Assembly (NCBI RefSeq): GCF_027887165.1
Contig: NC_077229.1
Location: 209,454,338 to 209,518,337, forward strand
Origin: Monodelphis domestica
Taxonomy: Eukaryota > Chordata > Mammalia > Didelphimorphia > Didelphidae
Direction of reading: 5' to 3'
DNA: 64,000 bases
Part shown: positions 39,580-50,919 of the stretch, in pieces
How the letters are laid out: each line of letters opens with the position of its first letter
How positions within the stretch are numbered: position 1 is the first letter of the stretch
Made by a program: the position numbers and the translations under genes
The notes under the pieces: generated by a model
The model's database searches: none
What the model was told of the DNA's origin: nothing
The model's input: the letters and a program-made list of their open reading frames with translations, nothing else

Positions 39580-40560
39580 GGAGGCAGCTAAGTGGCTTAG
39601 TGGATAGAATTGTAAGGAATTAAATTTTATGGTTGGACTAAATATATGAGAATTTTAAGATAATACTGTGGTTGCCGATTTTAAAATTAATACAGCTCAA
39701 GTTAAAATGACTTTTAGCAGTTTGTATTTACAAAAAAGGTGGAGAGAGTGAAAGTAGAGAAATGAAAAAGAGGGTAGAGAAGATCTCTATCCCATCACAC
39801 TAAATATTTGCTCTGGTGCTTGTTCACTAGCAGGGCTTGTTAACCCTTGACCAGAGGACCTGGAGTTCTACCCTTGCAACATCCTCCAAGAGGGGAAGGC
39901 CTCTCTGGAACTAATCTCTCTCCAGAAGTCAGGAAAGGAAGACCAGCTATTCACTCACTCAAGAGGCAGTTCAAAGCCAAGGTCCCAAGTTGAAGCCAAG
40001 GTCTAAGTTGTAGCTCCAAGCCACAGTCCTAGTCTAAGATCCTCCAAGTTGAAGATTCAAGCCAAAGACCACCAGCCAACGACTTTGAGGACTTTTTATA
40101 GTCACCTTCTTTCCCTTCCCCTCTTCACAGGGGCCAATCACAGCTTCCAAATTGCTTAGCACTGCCCAAGGGGGCAATGTCTGTGTGATCCACTTCTCAC
40201 CCTCTGAAAGTATCAACTCTTATCAAAGGATTCACAAATTTCTGATTGATTGGGTCAAAAGGGTGGAACTCTCCAAGTAAGTGACTTGTGAATTCTCTTA
40301 CTTGATAACAAAGTGTTAACTCAAAATAGACAGAGAGAATAAAGAATTCCTTTCACAGAATGCTGGGCCAAGATCTGATTTCAAATCCAGCCTCAGACCC
40401 CAGGTAAGTAGCTTACCTGGGCAAGTCATTTAATCTCTATTTGTCTCTATCCAATGGAGAAAGAATGGCAAATTACTCCAATATCCTTACTAAGAAAACT
40501 TCATGGACAAGATGATCCATAAGGTGATAAAGAACTCTGAATACCAAAAAAGGAAAAGGG
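39580..40560 (+). repeat. MAR1-like SINE split by LTR-B
   Basis: Left 'aggaggcagctaagtggctt' to 'gtggatagaat'; right from 40358 'gaatgctgggccaagatctg', 'gcttacctgggcaagtcatt', 'tggcaaattactccaatatc'. The join 'gatagaat' / 'gaatgctggg' shows that a 4-bp GAAT was duplicated when the LTR element entered. Confidence 0.85.
39611..40357 (-). mobile_element. Solo LTR, family B, copy 1
   Basis: A 747-bp unit with plus-strand ends TGTAAGGAATT and CTTTCACA, flanked by GAAT on both sides (39607-39610 and 40358-40361). Orientation is read from signals in minus sense: a CCAAT box (complement of 'ccaatcacagcttcc' is the inverted form, near 40135), a TATA-type box complementary to 'gactttttatagtc' near 40090, and a weak polyadenylation segment near 39730. 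Homologous to 44403-45138. A 4-bp duplication fits a class I (gammaretrovirus-like) element. Solo LTR only. Confidence 0.85.
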
Positions 40561-40589
40561 GAGGCAGGGGGAGCAAATATTTGTTAGCT

Positions 40590-40833
40590 AGGTAATGCAG
40601 TAGATAGAATGCAGGTTTTGGAGTCAGGAAGATTCTTCTTCCTGAGTTTAAATCTGACCTCATACTTACTAGCTATGTGACCCTGGGCAAATCATTTAAT
40701 CCTGTTTGCCTCAGTTTCTTCATCTATAAAGTAAGCAAGAGAAGAAAATGGTAAACCTCTCCAGGATTTCTACCAAGCAGGTCCCAAATGGGATCATAAA
40801 GAGTCAGACACTGTTGAAAAATGACCAAACAAA
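40590..40833 (+). repeat. MAR1-like SINE, near full length
   Basis: 'gctaggtaatgcagtagata', 'tcaggaagattcttcttcct', 'tgaccctgggcaaatcattt', 'gtttgcctcagtttcttcat' and the tail 'agagtcagacactgttgaaa'. Confidence 0.85.
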
Positions 40834-40839
40834 AATTTT

Positions 40840-41565
40840 TTAGCAAAGTCCATATGATTATTCTCCCATGTTTTAGAGCTTTAAGGCTAACATTCCCCAC
40901 CATTTTTACTCAGTGAATCTCTCCTTCAATTACATTGACTGAGCACTTCCAAGCAAATATTACAAAGGTAAACCAGTAAGAAATATAATAAAGCAAACAC
41001 CACCCCATGAACCAGTAAAGAAACCTATTTAGGCTTCAAGTGTCTAAGGAGTTATTATTATCAACAAGCAAGTGAAAGGCAAAAATGTATAAATTCTTAG
41101 CCCTGTCTCTGTGATATTATTTTATTACATGTTCCTTTCAGTCTCCTATGCCTGACTGCTCACAGCTTTGCTTTATGAGAGTCTGTGAAGCTCACTGCTA
41201 GCTTAACCACCCCTGTTATTGGAGATAGAAAGAAAAAGGAGCTATAAGCTAATTTTGTCTTTTTATTTATAAACCGTCCATCACTCTTTCTTGTTGGGAC
41301 TCTGAACCAACAAAAACAACATATTGATTCCCTGCCAGACACATTCATAGCTTTCCTCCTCCTTACATTCAAATTACATTCTTCCATCCCTTCTCTCCAA
41401 GGGGGAAAAAAATCCTCTTCAAGGATTTCACATTCTAGATATCTGGATTGCAAACGATAGGAAACAATGAATCTATGCACGTGATCTTTTTTCCTACTTT
41501 TGAACTTATTTTACATGCATACTTCTTCCATTGTTCAAAAGCTCAGAGATTTCTTTGATGTGGAC
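40840..41565. other. No feature recognised
   Basis: A/T-rich unique sequence. A 106-residue minus frame (41160-41480) has no domain signal. Confidence 0.4.
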
Positions 41566-41569
41566 CCCC

Positions 41570-41775
41570 ACTACCAACCAAGGCAGATTGAAATCATTCT
41601 GTGCCTTAGTAGATGATCTTGGTGAGTTGCTGTTGGCCTATCTGTTGAATGGAGAAAGAAATGGCAAACCACTCTAGTATTTGTACCAAGAAAACCCCAT
41701 GAATAATATTGGTATGCTATGGTCCATGGGATCACAAAGAGTCAGATCTGAATGACTGAATAACAAGAACAACCA
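41570..41775 (+). repeat. SINE/RTE 3' end fragment
   Basis: 'agaaatggcaaaccactcta' and 'accaagaaaaccccatgaat' of the SINE body join an RTE-type end 'gctatggtccatgggatcac', 'aaagagtcagatctgaatga', 'ctgaataacaagaacaac'. The 'tggtccatggg' word is the same as in the RTE end at 22.38 kb. Confidence 0.65.
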
Positions 41776-42009
41776 ATCAATGAGGAGCCTCTCTGAATTT
41801 AGCTAGGATGGTGCTTGAATGAAAGGCTTTTACAGATCCTGAAGTAGGAAAGGGGCATAACCTTGGGAATCTGGGTCACTTCAGAAGAATAAGATCAATC
41901 ATAGAAGCATCTATACACAGGCCAGTTGGAACAAATGGGACAAATTTTATCAGCTCACCTAATCATTTCTATTTTCCATTAAGATTTTCTTAGCCAAATT
42001 AACTTCCTA

Positions 42010-42205
42010 ACAATTAGAGCTATTAGAAAGTAGCCTGGACTGCCTTGAGAGCTTAATGAGTTTCCTCTCTTTGGAGATCTCCAAGTAGAGGATGGACTAT
42101 CACTTATTGGATATATTATAATAGGGATTCCTTTTATCTAGAGGTTAGATTAGGTAACCACTGAGGTCTGTCCCAGCATATTCTCTGATTTTATGATGTT
42201 TCACG
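42010..42205 (+). repeat. Unnamed ancient interspersed repeat
   Basis: 'gagatctccaagtagaggat', 'atattataatagggattcct' and 'aaccactgaggtctgtccca'. It appears to be the other half of the family seen in reverse at 13025-13250. Confidence 0.45.
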
Positions 42206-42229
42206 ACTACACTGCTCATAATAAAAATG

Positions 42230-42470
42230 GCTATAATGGGAGTTGACATTTATATAGCACCTTCAGTCGTGTACATTAGTTCATTTGATTTTCACAGCAG
42301 TTCTATGAGACAGGCAGTACCAGTATCCCCATTTTATAGAGGAGGACACTGAGACTGAGATTTTAAATGTCTTGCTCATGATCATACGATTAGAAAATGC
42401 TAGAGGCATGAGTCCTGCTCAAGTCTTTCTTGACTGCAAATTCAACACACTTTCTTCTATGCTAGGTATT
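42230..42470 (+). repeat. MIR/THER1-like SINE
   Basis: 'catttatatagcaccttcag', 'tttgattttcacagcagttc', 'tatccccattttatagagga' and 'gtcttgctcatgatcatacg'. Confidence 0.65.
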
Positions 42471-43508
42471 AGTGTTTCAATGTCCCTAACCTGCTGCCTT
42501 GTATATAATAGGAGCTCCACAAATAATTAGTGGTTTGATTGTGGGTGAAAAGATTGGCTGACTGACTGCAGGTGAGCTGGGGGACACAATGAAATAGCAG
42601 CATGGGGAGAAAGTGGGCATGCCTAGTAGAGGGTTTTTGCATGGGAAGGAACAGAAAAAGAAATTGTTGGACAAGTACATATTTCTGTGGGATTATAAAC
42701 CTTTCTGGCCTATATATATATAGCTCTATTATTCTGCATATTTACAATATAAGAGAGATAGAAATACTATAGCGATACAGTGTTGGAGTGTGGTACCAAG
42801 CTGCTTGATTGCTTAATAAAAGCTATTTGATGATTATAATAATTCAGACTGCCATTATAAATTAAGTGGTAGAATCCACAGCTGTTTGGAAATAGAAAAG
42901 TGTGAAATTCATGCTTTGTGAGATTCCAGTCCATTTTCTCTTACTCTAGGCACTAAGGTCTCTAACAAAGGACTGGGACCTGAGTTCAAACAAATGCATT
43001 GTTACAGCTCAGACTAGAAGTATAAATTTGACCCTAATGAATGAATTTGCTAAAAGTAATTTCCTGCTTAGACTTGAGCACTAGTTGTGCTTTACTTCTA
43101 ACTTCAGTTCATTTTTCAGCAGGGAGTCTATATGAATGCAATTTGCATAGCCTATGTCCACTTTCCCAACTGCTCAAAATAATTTTGAATTTCAAAAAGA
43201 CAGCTAATGCATCCCCAAATTCTATGAAGACCTACATCTGAAACATTCCAGATGGATTATAATATACCTATTTTGGGAGAGTCAGATTTCATTGTTTCCC
43301 TCAGTAATCTAATTCATTTTTCAACAACAATTTTCTAGGACCTCTTGTCCAACCAGGATGCAAACCAATGCTTAAACACATGCAAAATTAGGAACTACTA
43401 TATAAATCAGATATATTTATAAGACTGATCTTTATTGAAAAAATATAAATTTTACCCTTATATTCACATGCTGCCAAGTTAAAAAGGAAGTTTTTAATTT
43501 CTTTGATG
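42470..43508. other. Mostly unique, small L2 terminus at the start
   Basis: 42485-42540 ('gtatataataggagctccac') may be an L2 end. The remainder up to the LTR has no recognised feature. Confidence 0.35.
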
Positions 43509-43513
43509 CTAAA

Positions 43514-44174
43514 TGTAGCAGTCCACCCATAGCTATGGGCAAGGGAAACAGTTAGTGTGTACAGAGTGGTTTAGAAGAGAGCATGCTCAGTCTTGAGCAT
43601 GCTCAGTCTGGTGTATGGCTGGGAAAGGCTCTGACCCTTGACCCCAGCTTCCCCCAGGTTAGGCAGGAAAACAGGTTTCTTTGTGCTCACCTGGCTAAGA
43701 GAAACCACACCTATACCTTGTCATTAACCAATGATAATCATCCCTATGTATTGTGTATATTTGCATATCAAAGAGATTAAATACAGGGCACAGCAAGCTC
43801 CTCCTTCTCTGCTCTTCTCTCTCTTCCTCTCTTGGATCTCAGCTCTCACTGATGCCTGTCCTTTGATTCCTTTCCTTATCTACCTCTCCCACCTGGGACC
43901 TGGCCTTCTGCCAGGCACTTTCTTTTCTTTATCATATCTCTGACCTGTGTGGTATTAAATTTGGATCACTGGACGGGTACAAGCCTTCTGAGTAGTCCAC
44001 TGATCGGAGTTTCTGCTGTGGCTCCTTGATAATTAATAAGGCCTGGATTTCTGACTCATTCCTGCCACCTCATATCTCTAATTTGGCTCCACCACCCCCC
44101 TCGTGGCATACAGAACTTCTATCCTTCCTCTATCTTCCTATCTTGAGGCTTCTCGCGGGTTCGAGGAAGCGTCA
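43514..44174 (+). mobile_element. Solo LTR, family A, copy 3
   Basis: A 661-bp unit from TGTAGCAGTCCACC to GAGGAAGCGTCA with identical 5-bp flanks CTAAA (43509-43513 and 44175-44179). It shares length, ends and internal order with 3445-4092. It contains the octamer ATTTGCAT near 43760, a degenerate TATA region beside it, and 'attaataaggcctgg' at the R/U5 border. Two p53-type decamers GAGCATGCTC lie at 43579-43588 and 43595-43604. Solo LTR, with no internal viral genes next to it. Confidence 0.9.
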
Positions 44175-44402
44175 CTAAAACAAAGGAAAACTAAAAGTTT
44201 TATATCAAACTCTTGGAAAAGCTATATTGGATTTGAAGTACTCTGATCTACTCTAAAATCACAGCTTGTGAACCCCAAAGATGCCCCCTTGCACTCATTA
44301 GATATACTTGCCCATAGTGTAACTTTGTTGTCAGAGAGGGAGGGCCCACATATGTAAAAAGCAAAAATAAAATAAAGGAGCATATGTAGCCAAGGTAATA
44401 CC

Positions 44403-45138
44403 TGTAAGGTTTAAATTAAGGTTTTGTTTTTTTTTTTTACTAAATATGAGAGTTATAAAGTAAGATTGTGGCCACCAGTTTTAAAAATATTATAGCTTAA
44501 GTTAAAATGACTTTTAGCAGCTTTTATTTACAGAGGTAGAAAGAATGAAAGTGTAAAATGTAGATAAAGAGACAGATTCCTAAAAAGCCTACGAGCTCTT
44601 CTCTGGTGAAGTCAGGCTAAGCCCAGCAGGGGCTTCCCCTAAGTCCCTATCTCCACATGGATTTCCTGGTAATCCTCAGTCAGAAGTCTCGATGGTGTCT
44701 TCAGCCAGAGTTCTACCAATGCAGCTTCCTCAAAAGACAAGGCAGGAATCTCAGCCACTCACCCAATAAGCAGAAAAGGCAGGATCCAGGAGAAAAGTCT
44801 TCTCCAGATGCCAGGAAAGGAATCTCAGCCACTCACTCCAAATGCCAGGAAAGGAATGGTACCTAGACCATGCTGTTCCCTTCTTTTATGCTCCTTTTTC
44901 CATATCATTTCCTGTCACTCCCCCTTCTTCACAGAAACCAATTGCATTCTTTCAATTTGCTTAGCATTGCCTGGTGAGGGTGGGGATGGAGGCTGGGAAG
45001 GGGGAAGTGGCCTTTGGATGTGTGAGCTTACTCTAGTAAATGACTTGTGAACTCTCATGCTTAATGGTAAGTAGGGTTACTTTAAGTTCTTGATTTGATT
45101 AATTAAAAATAGACAGGGGATAGTTAATCCTATCTTCA
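44403..45138 (-). mobile_element. Solo LTR, family B, copy 2
   Basis: About 736 bp, homologous to 39611-40357: shared 'taagttaaaatgacttttag', 'cactcac', 'ttgcttagca' plus 'tgcc', 'gtgacttgtga' type words and similar ends. In minus sense a TATA-type box (complement of 'cttcttttatgctcc') and an AATAAA (complement of 'gcttttatttac', near 44528) are visible. The flanks show 'tacc' on both sides with two extra bases at the right. A 30-bp internal repeat ('ggaatctcagccactcac') occurs twice. Solo LTR. Confidence 0.8.
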
Positions 45139-45740
45139 TATACCTCTCAGTCTTTAGATCCAGCAATATCTTCTGGCAAAGTTTTTCTGGTGCTCTTTGC
45201 TATTCTCTACTGAGTTTTTGCATCTTTGATGAATGTCTCCACTGGTTACCAAACTGTTCTTTGATTTTCAAACTCCATGGGCTTTCATTAACTTGGCATT
45301 TTCTGGGTCATCTACTACTTTCTGCTACCATCTACTGGGGATGTAGTGGCTAGAAAGCCTCTCTCTGGCAAGAAAATCCTACAATTTTTTTCAGCACATA
45401 ACTGAGGGCTGTGAACTACTACCCCCATCCCAGTAGACAACAACAACAACAAAAAAAAAACACAGCAAAATGCCCCAGACTAAGATTTAGTCTATTCTTT
45501 TGACTATAATTCTTCTGGTGCTAATTAAAGGTTCTTGAACCCAGACAAACAATCTGGCTCAAGGTTAGTAAATTCCTTTTAACTCCTTCCAAATTTCTCA
45601 TTATGAGACTATCCCTTAAACCCAAATTAGAGATTCTGTCTTCTTCAAAACAAAATATTTTAAAAAGCCACAGGAGACTCCATAGGATCTGTGTGGGGGT
45701 TGGGTTTGACAAGGCAACCACTCTTCCTAAGGTTTTTGCT
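45139..45740. other. No feature recognised
   Basis: Follows the LTR pair. Only short A- and AAC-rich runs near 45440. No protein-like frame. Confidence 0.4.
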
Positions 45741-45744
45741 AATT

Positions 45745-45945
45745 ATCATGACAATGAAACTAAGTACAAGAACAAGCAGCTTCTCTATGTCCACCTTCAT
45801 AGAAAGAACTGATAAGAAAAAGTAAGACATTTTTTTATGTACATATATCTTTTTGTCAAATGATGCCTTCTCTAATGGAAAGAGGGAGAAAGAGAGTTAA
45901 TTGGATATTTTAATGTAACCAACAAATGGATTTTGAAAAAACTTA
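45745..45945 (+). mobile_element. Old L1 3' UTR end
   Basis: 'catagaaagaactgataaga', 'gtcaaatgatgccttctcta' and 'ttggatattttaatgtaacc' plus an A-rich end, the same family as 17425-17765. Confidence 0.65.
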
Positions 45946-45949
45946 AATG

Positions 45950-47230
45950 GTAGGTATTACGAGTAGGGCCATAGTCTCTGAACTATCCACATTTTTGTCC
46001 TTGTTAGGCATATCTGCCAACAACAACAACAAAATATCCTCAGTGGTCTCCCTAATAGAGAAACATCTGTCCAGCCTGCAATTCTACTCATTGCCGCCTT
46101 TGACAGATCATGTCATTCTCACATTGAAACCTTTTTGTACACTAAAACCTAATGCTTGCAGTGCCATGCTCACCCACTGTAATTCCCTAATTTTCCTTCT
46201 CCCAAGAGTCCTTGAAATCTCACCATTACTGTAAAGCCACATAAGATCAAAGTGATCTTTTCTCTGCTTACAAACTAGTCTGAATATCCTTTCCACTTTT
46301 CCCATTACCACTATTGGCACTTATGCTCAGACAATACAGAGGCATCATGGTCATTGTCAATAAAGCTGTTTGTTTGGATGCCCTTATAAAAAGGGCAAAT
46401 AATGTGTCTGCTCACATTAGGGTTTTATGTATTAAAACAGAAACTTCTAAAGGTTCTTCTATTTAACCTGACTTGTAAAAATCCCAGCACAGTGCCATTA
46501 GTAGTTATTTAATAAATACTTTTTCTTTTTTTTTTATCATGAAAGAAAGGTTCAGCTTTTTCAATTTAGTTTTTTTTTTTTCCTTTTTAGAAGCAGTACA
46601 CTGTGCAGAATCACAAATACATGTAATGTGGCAACATTAATATTAAGTACGAATGCTAGCATTTTACATTTCTTGATTCTGTGTATTTAACCTCAGGATG
46701 ACATTAATTTGGACATGAATAGGAATATATCAAATAAGCTTCCAGAAAGCAGATTTTTTAAAAATGTCACATTACTTCAGTATTGATAAACTTCAAGATT
46801 TACTGTTTGATTCCTCTGGTTTAGCACCCTATCTCTAGACTTACATGGGCCAGATTCAATCATGGAGGTCAACCTGCTTTCTAAAATCATTTTTTTCTCA
46901 TTTTATCCCAGTTCAGAATCACCCCCAGAAAAGCTCAGAATGCAGATAAGGACTGAAACCAAGGTTCAAATTGATCAGGAATCCTACCTGATCAATTTAC
47001 TTGTGAACAATACTATTTTTGGAGGAAGACAAACTATGAGATAGGACAATTAAATAAAGATCAATTATAGTCTTGCAAATAGTTGTCACCAATAAAATGG
47101 AATTATCCCAAACTCTTTTTGGATACCTAAATTGACCCTGTTTATATTTACCTTTCTAAAAAATTTCCATTGTAGTCAAACCTTCTATGTTCATTTTATT
47201 TCCTGAGACAAGAGTTTAGGGTTCAGAAAT
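45950..47230. other. Mostly unique; L2 terminus near 46490
   Basis: 46488-46530 ('cagcacagtgccattagtag', 'tatttaataaatac') is an L2 end. The rest, including 46600-47200, shows no recognised element or gene. Confidence 0.4.
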
Positions 47231-47234
47231 TAGT

Positions 47235-47480
47235 ACTGTTGTTTACAATCTTCGTGACCTTAGACCAGTCTCTTGAATTCCTTAAACTTCAGGTCCCTTA
47301 TCTGTAAAATGAAAGGCTTTGCCTCTTTTATTCTCAGTTTCCTCATCTGTAAAATGGAGATAATGGCATCTACCTCATAGGCTGTTGTAAAAATCTGATG
47401 AGATGATATATTATATGCAAAAACACTACATAAAGGATAGCTATCATTGTTATATTTATGCACCTTGCTAGCTTGGCTAT
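47235..47480 (+). repeat. MIR/THER1-type CORE-SINE
   Basis: 'tcttcgtgaccttagaccag', 'ttcctcatctgtaaaatgga', 'gataatggcatctacctcat' and 'tgatgagatgatatatt'. A short internal repeat of the 'ctgtaaaatg' region makes the middle longer than usual. Confidence 0.65.
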
Positions 47481-47559
47481 CATACATAAGAATCTACTAT
47501 ATAAATGATAGCTCTGATTATTATTTCTCTGCACCCTTCTAGCTCTGATATCATGTGTC

Positions 47560-48565
47560 ATATCCAAGAGTCCAAAGATCAGCCTCCCTCCAAACTCCCC
47601 AATAAATACAGATTTCTGTGATAACCAAAGGAATAGGAGGGGCAGAGTTTATTGACTGCCTCATTAGGCCCACTGCCTGGTTCTCATTAGGGAGCCTTCT
47701 GGGTAATGGGCTCATGGACCAGTACTTATTTTCATGGCTGAATAGTACATGTGAGATGGAAGCTTTTTTCTAATTCATATTATATAAATTCTATACTTTC
47801 CTATCACCTGAAATAATGGGCAAAGCCCAAGGAAAATCCCAATCAAATGGCTGGATAATCCTTGAAGGGGGAAAATATTTCTGTTTTGCATAAGCTTTTG
47901 CTCTCTGCTTAATTAATTCCTAAAACTTTCAGGCCTTAATGAGAATAATTAGACTTGACAGTTACTGAGCTTAATGCATGGCTACGAACAACAAAAACTG
48001 TGTTCGGTCTGTAAGCTTCCCAGAGCTCCTTGAAAGACAGGCCTAATGTTATTTACGGCAGTCCCTGTTAGGGGCCGGAAGCAAGGTTGGGATTTTAAAT
48101 GTGTATGAAGTTCCCCAAGGACAGCCCTTCTGTGGAGCAGGTTACTATAGGCCCCCTTTGTGACTTTCGCTCCATAACAAACCATGGTCTAGACAGGACC
48201 TGGCTAGAAATCCCCTTATTACCACCCCAGCCAGACTGCATTTATCATCACCTTGAATGTAATGCTAGCGTAAAACCTCTAGGCCTCTCCCTTTCAGCTA
48301 ATGAATTGAGCCAACCAAAGCTACTTGGAGCCCTTCCTTGGATTCTAGTCAGTGTCTGTCAGTTTCTGGAAATGCCTCATTTTCCAGAAAGCATTCGTTT
48401 GTCAACAGAGGGATAATGCTAAAACCTTCAAGACAAATCAGACCACTAGCAAGGGTCGAGGAGGAAGACAGACTCTCTGAGTCCAAGATGGTAGCCAGAG
48501 AGAAACTGCTCTGGGAGGTTTCTTTGATTTATTCTTCTCCTGGCTAACATGAACTTTCTCTGGTG
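47560..48565. other. Unique block, candidate conserved non-coding DNA
   Basis: One kilobase without repeat landmarks and with balanced composition. 47905-48000 packs homeodomain-type words: TTAATTAATT (47909-47918), 'aatgagaataatta' and 'gcttaatgcatg'. The 105-residue plus frame 48099-48416 is not recognisable. This is the best candidate regulatory block outside the X-box region. Confidence 0.4.
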
Positions 48566-48571
48566 GCGAAG

Positions 48572-48778
48572 CTCTTTATAAACCCTCGTTTTCCATCTTA
48601 GAATCAATATTTGTATTGGTTCCACAGCAGAAAAGCCATAAGGGATAAGCATTGGGGGCTAAATGACTTGCCCTGGTCAAAAGACTAGGCAATATCTGAG
48701 ACCATATTTGAACCCAGGACATTCTCTCTCTGGGCTGGGCTTCCAATCCATGGAGGCATCTAGCTGTTCCCTTAGATC
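48572..48778 (-). repeat. SINE1_Mdo-like SINE (type B), diverged
   Basis: 'cgttttccatcttagaatca', 'ggttccacagcagaaaagcc', 'aatgacttgccctggtcaaa', 'gaccatatttgaacccagga' and 'aggcatctagctgttccctt'. Confidence 0.75.
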
Positions 48779-49002
48779 TCATTTTGAGCAGTTTTAGTTC
48801 TCCTCAGATAGGTAGTTGGAACTCCCTTCTCACCACTGGATGGTGCCAATCACATTGGTGGCATCTCTTAGTGGTTTCCATGATAATGTTCCAATTTTCT
48901 CATGGGTAAGGTTATTCTAACTGAAACACCTGGCCTGATCTTTAAAATCTACGTATTTTTAACTCAATGAGAAGTACTTGTTCTAGGATGGGATGGGGGA
49001 GT

Positions 49003-49258
49003 GAGTGTTATTGTTCAATCTGTGCCTGAATCTTCATGCCCCCATTTGGGTTGTTTTTTTTTTTTTTTGCAAAGATGCTAGGGTGGTTTGCCATTTTCTT
49101 CTCTAGCTTATTTTACAGATGAAGAAACTGAGGCAAATAGGGTTTAAGTAACTTGCCCATGGGCACACAGCCAGTAAGTGTTTGGTGGTGGATTTGAACT
49201 CAGGTAGATGAGTTTTCCTGATTTCAGGACCAAAATTTCAGGACCTGGCTACCTTGTG
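49003..49258 (-). repeat. MAR1-like SINE
   Basis: 'gtgttattgttcaatctgtg', 'gtttgccattttcttctcta', 'acagatgaagaaactgaggc', 'aagtaacttgcccatgggca' and 'aggacctggctaccttgtg'. Confidence 0.8.
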
Positions 49259-49687
49259 TTGGGTGTTACCAACTTGTAATTTATGGCAGTGATTGTGATG
49301 GAGTAAAAGTTGGGGATACAGTGTTGTCCACATGGAGTCATTGCACCTTAGGAAGACATCCTTCTCCAGATACTGTGGAAGAGGGGGAAAAGAGGCCCAG
49401 AAGAGCAATGAATATTGAGCATTTAGGGGATTGGGATATGGAAGAATTTGATTTCAGTATTAGAGGGAACTTCCAGCTGAGGAGACTATTGTGTAGATCC
49501 TCATCTCTCTAATTTATGATCTTCCATTGTTGACTAGAACTGAAGCATGAATCAAGCCAATAGTTGTATGTAATTGGGAAATTCTTTACAAAATAAATAG
49601 AAATACAGTGGAATGTAGATAATGTTAATGCTTGGTTTTCTAAGTCAATGTGCTTCTGGCTGGGATCCTCATACCAGGTTTGACAAC

Positions 49688-49808
49688 ACTGACCTAGAAT
49701 ACTGAGAAATTGTGACTTTCTTAAGGTCACCCAGGCTATCTGCACGCACCAAAGGAGGAACTTGAATGTAGGTCTTCCAACCTCCAAGACTAGCTCTCTA
49801 TTACCCCA
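49688..49808 (+). repeat. MIR-like SINE fragment
   Basis: 'gtgactttcttaaggtcacc' and 'acttgaatgtaggtcttcca' fit the SINE body. The regions 49260-49688 and 49810-50000 hold nothing recognised. Confidence 0.45.
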
Positions 49809-49999
49809 TACTATTACTCTACAATTGTACACTTGATAATTCTCAAATAGTATCAATAGAGTTAAATGTTTTTGAATATATAGCTTGCTAGGCGGTGTTC
49901 AGAAACCAACATGTTGTTGCCTGTTTAAAAAATGGAAATTAAAAAAACAAACAAACAAACAAAAACCATGAGGGCAAGAACCCTGACCTCAGTAATAGC

Positions 50000-50860
50000 A
50001 ACAGGGCAGAGAGCTTTGTTTTTAATTTTCAATCAAGGCCTTAAAACAGACTTCACAGGGCATTTAAGCTGACAGTTTTATTTTCTCCTTGAGGAAGAGG
50101 AAAGATGAATAAGCGTAAAGCCAGATCATTCTCAAAATAATTGCAGCCCTGACATATCTAAATTAGTTTGTAAAAGAAAATACAGTGGCAATTGATCTTA
50201 TTAATTAGAGATGTACCAGGATCGTAATACCCACTTATCCACAGACTGCCTGCAGCTACAGAAAATAAAATAAAATAAAATAATAAAATAACCACTTTTC
50301 CCTTGGGGAACAATTTGTTCCCCTCCCCAAGACAGAAAGACAACGTTGAAGCAACTCTTTGGCTCCCCCCTTTCCATTCTCCAGCAGTAAGGAACAAACC
50401 TCAATATACCATTTTGTCATCAGCTTCTTTTCTGCTCTGAAAGCCCAAAGTTGACACTGGATTACACTGCTGCCTAGCTTGCCTACTGGCTTGTCACAAT
50501 TGATTGAACATGTAATCTGACAAACAGAAAAAAATGTGCTACAGGAAAATGGCTGCTTTAAAACAAAACAAAACAAAACAAAAAAACCACACAAACCCTA
50601 CGCGTCATTTACCTGTGAAAGAAAGATGTGTTAACCAATAGCAAGCAGGGATCAACTATCAATTAATTGCTCATTCTGCCTCTGTTCTCTGGCAGTCTGA
50701 TTTCTACCCAGGATTTGGATAGTTTAGAGTACCATGGAAAAGAAAAAGTCTGGTGATCAAACTTTCATAGTACCAGCAGGAGTGAGGAAGGGAGGGGAGG
50801 ACTTCTAAATAGGACTTGGTTCTAAATTAATGTAGGAATATCTCTGGGAGGGCTGGATTT
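50000..50860. other. Unique block, small AAAAT and AAAC repeats
   Basis: No transposon landmarks. (AAAAT)n at 50261-50290 and (AAAAC)n at 50562-50585. 'tcaattaattgctcattctg' near 50657 and 'cttattaattagagatg' near 50200 are homeodomain-type words. The 112-residue minus frame 50256-50594 is not protein-like. Confidence 0.35.
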
Positions 50861-50919
50861 GAAGCCCAGGTCAGTCTTCATAGGGATATGTTACTTTCAT
50901 GTCATTACTGTTGCTCATA

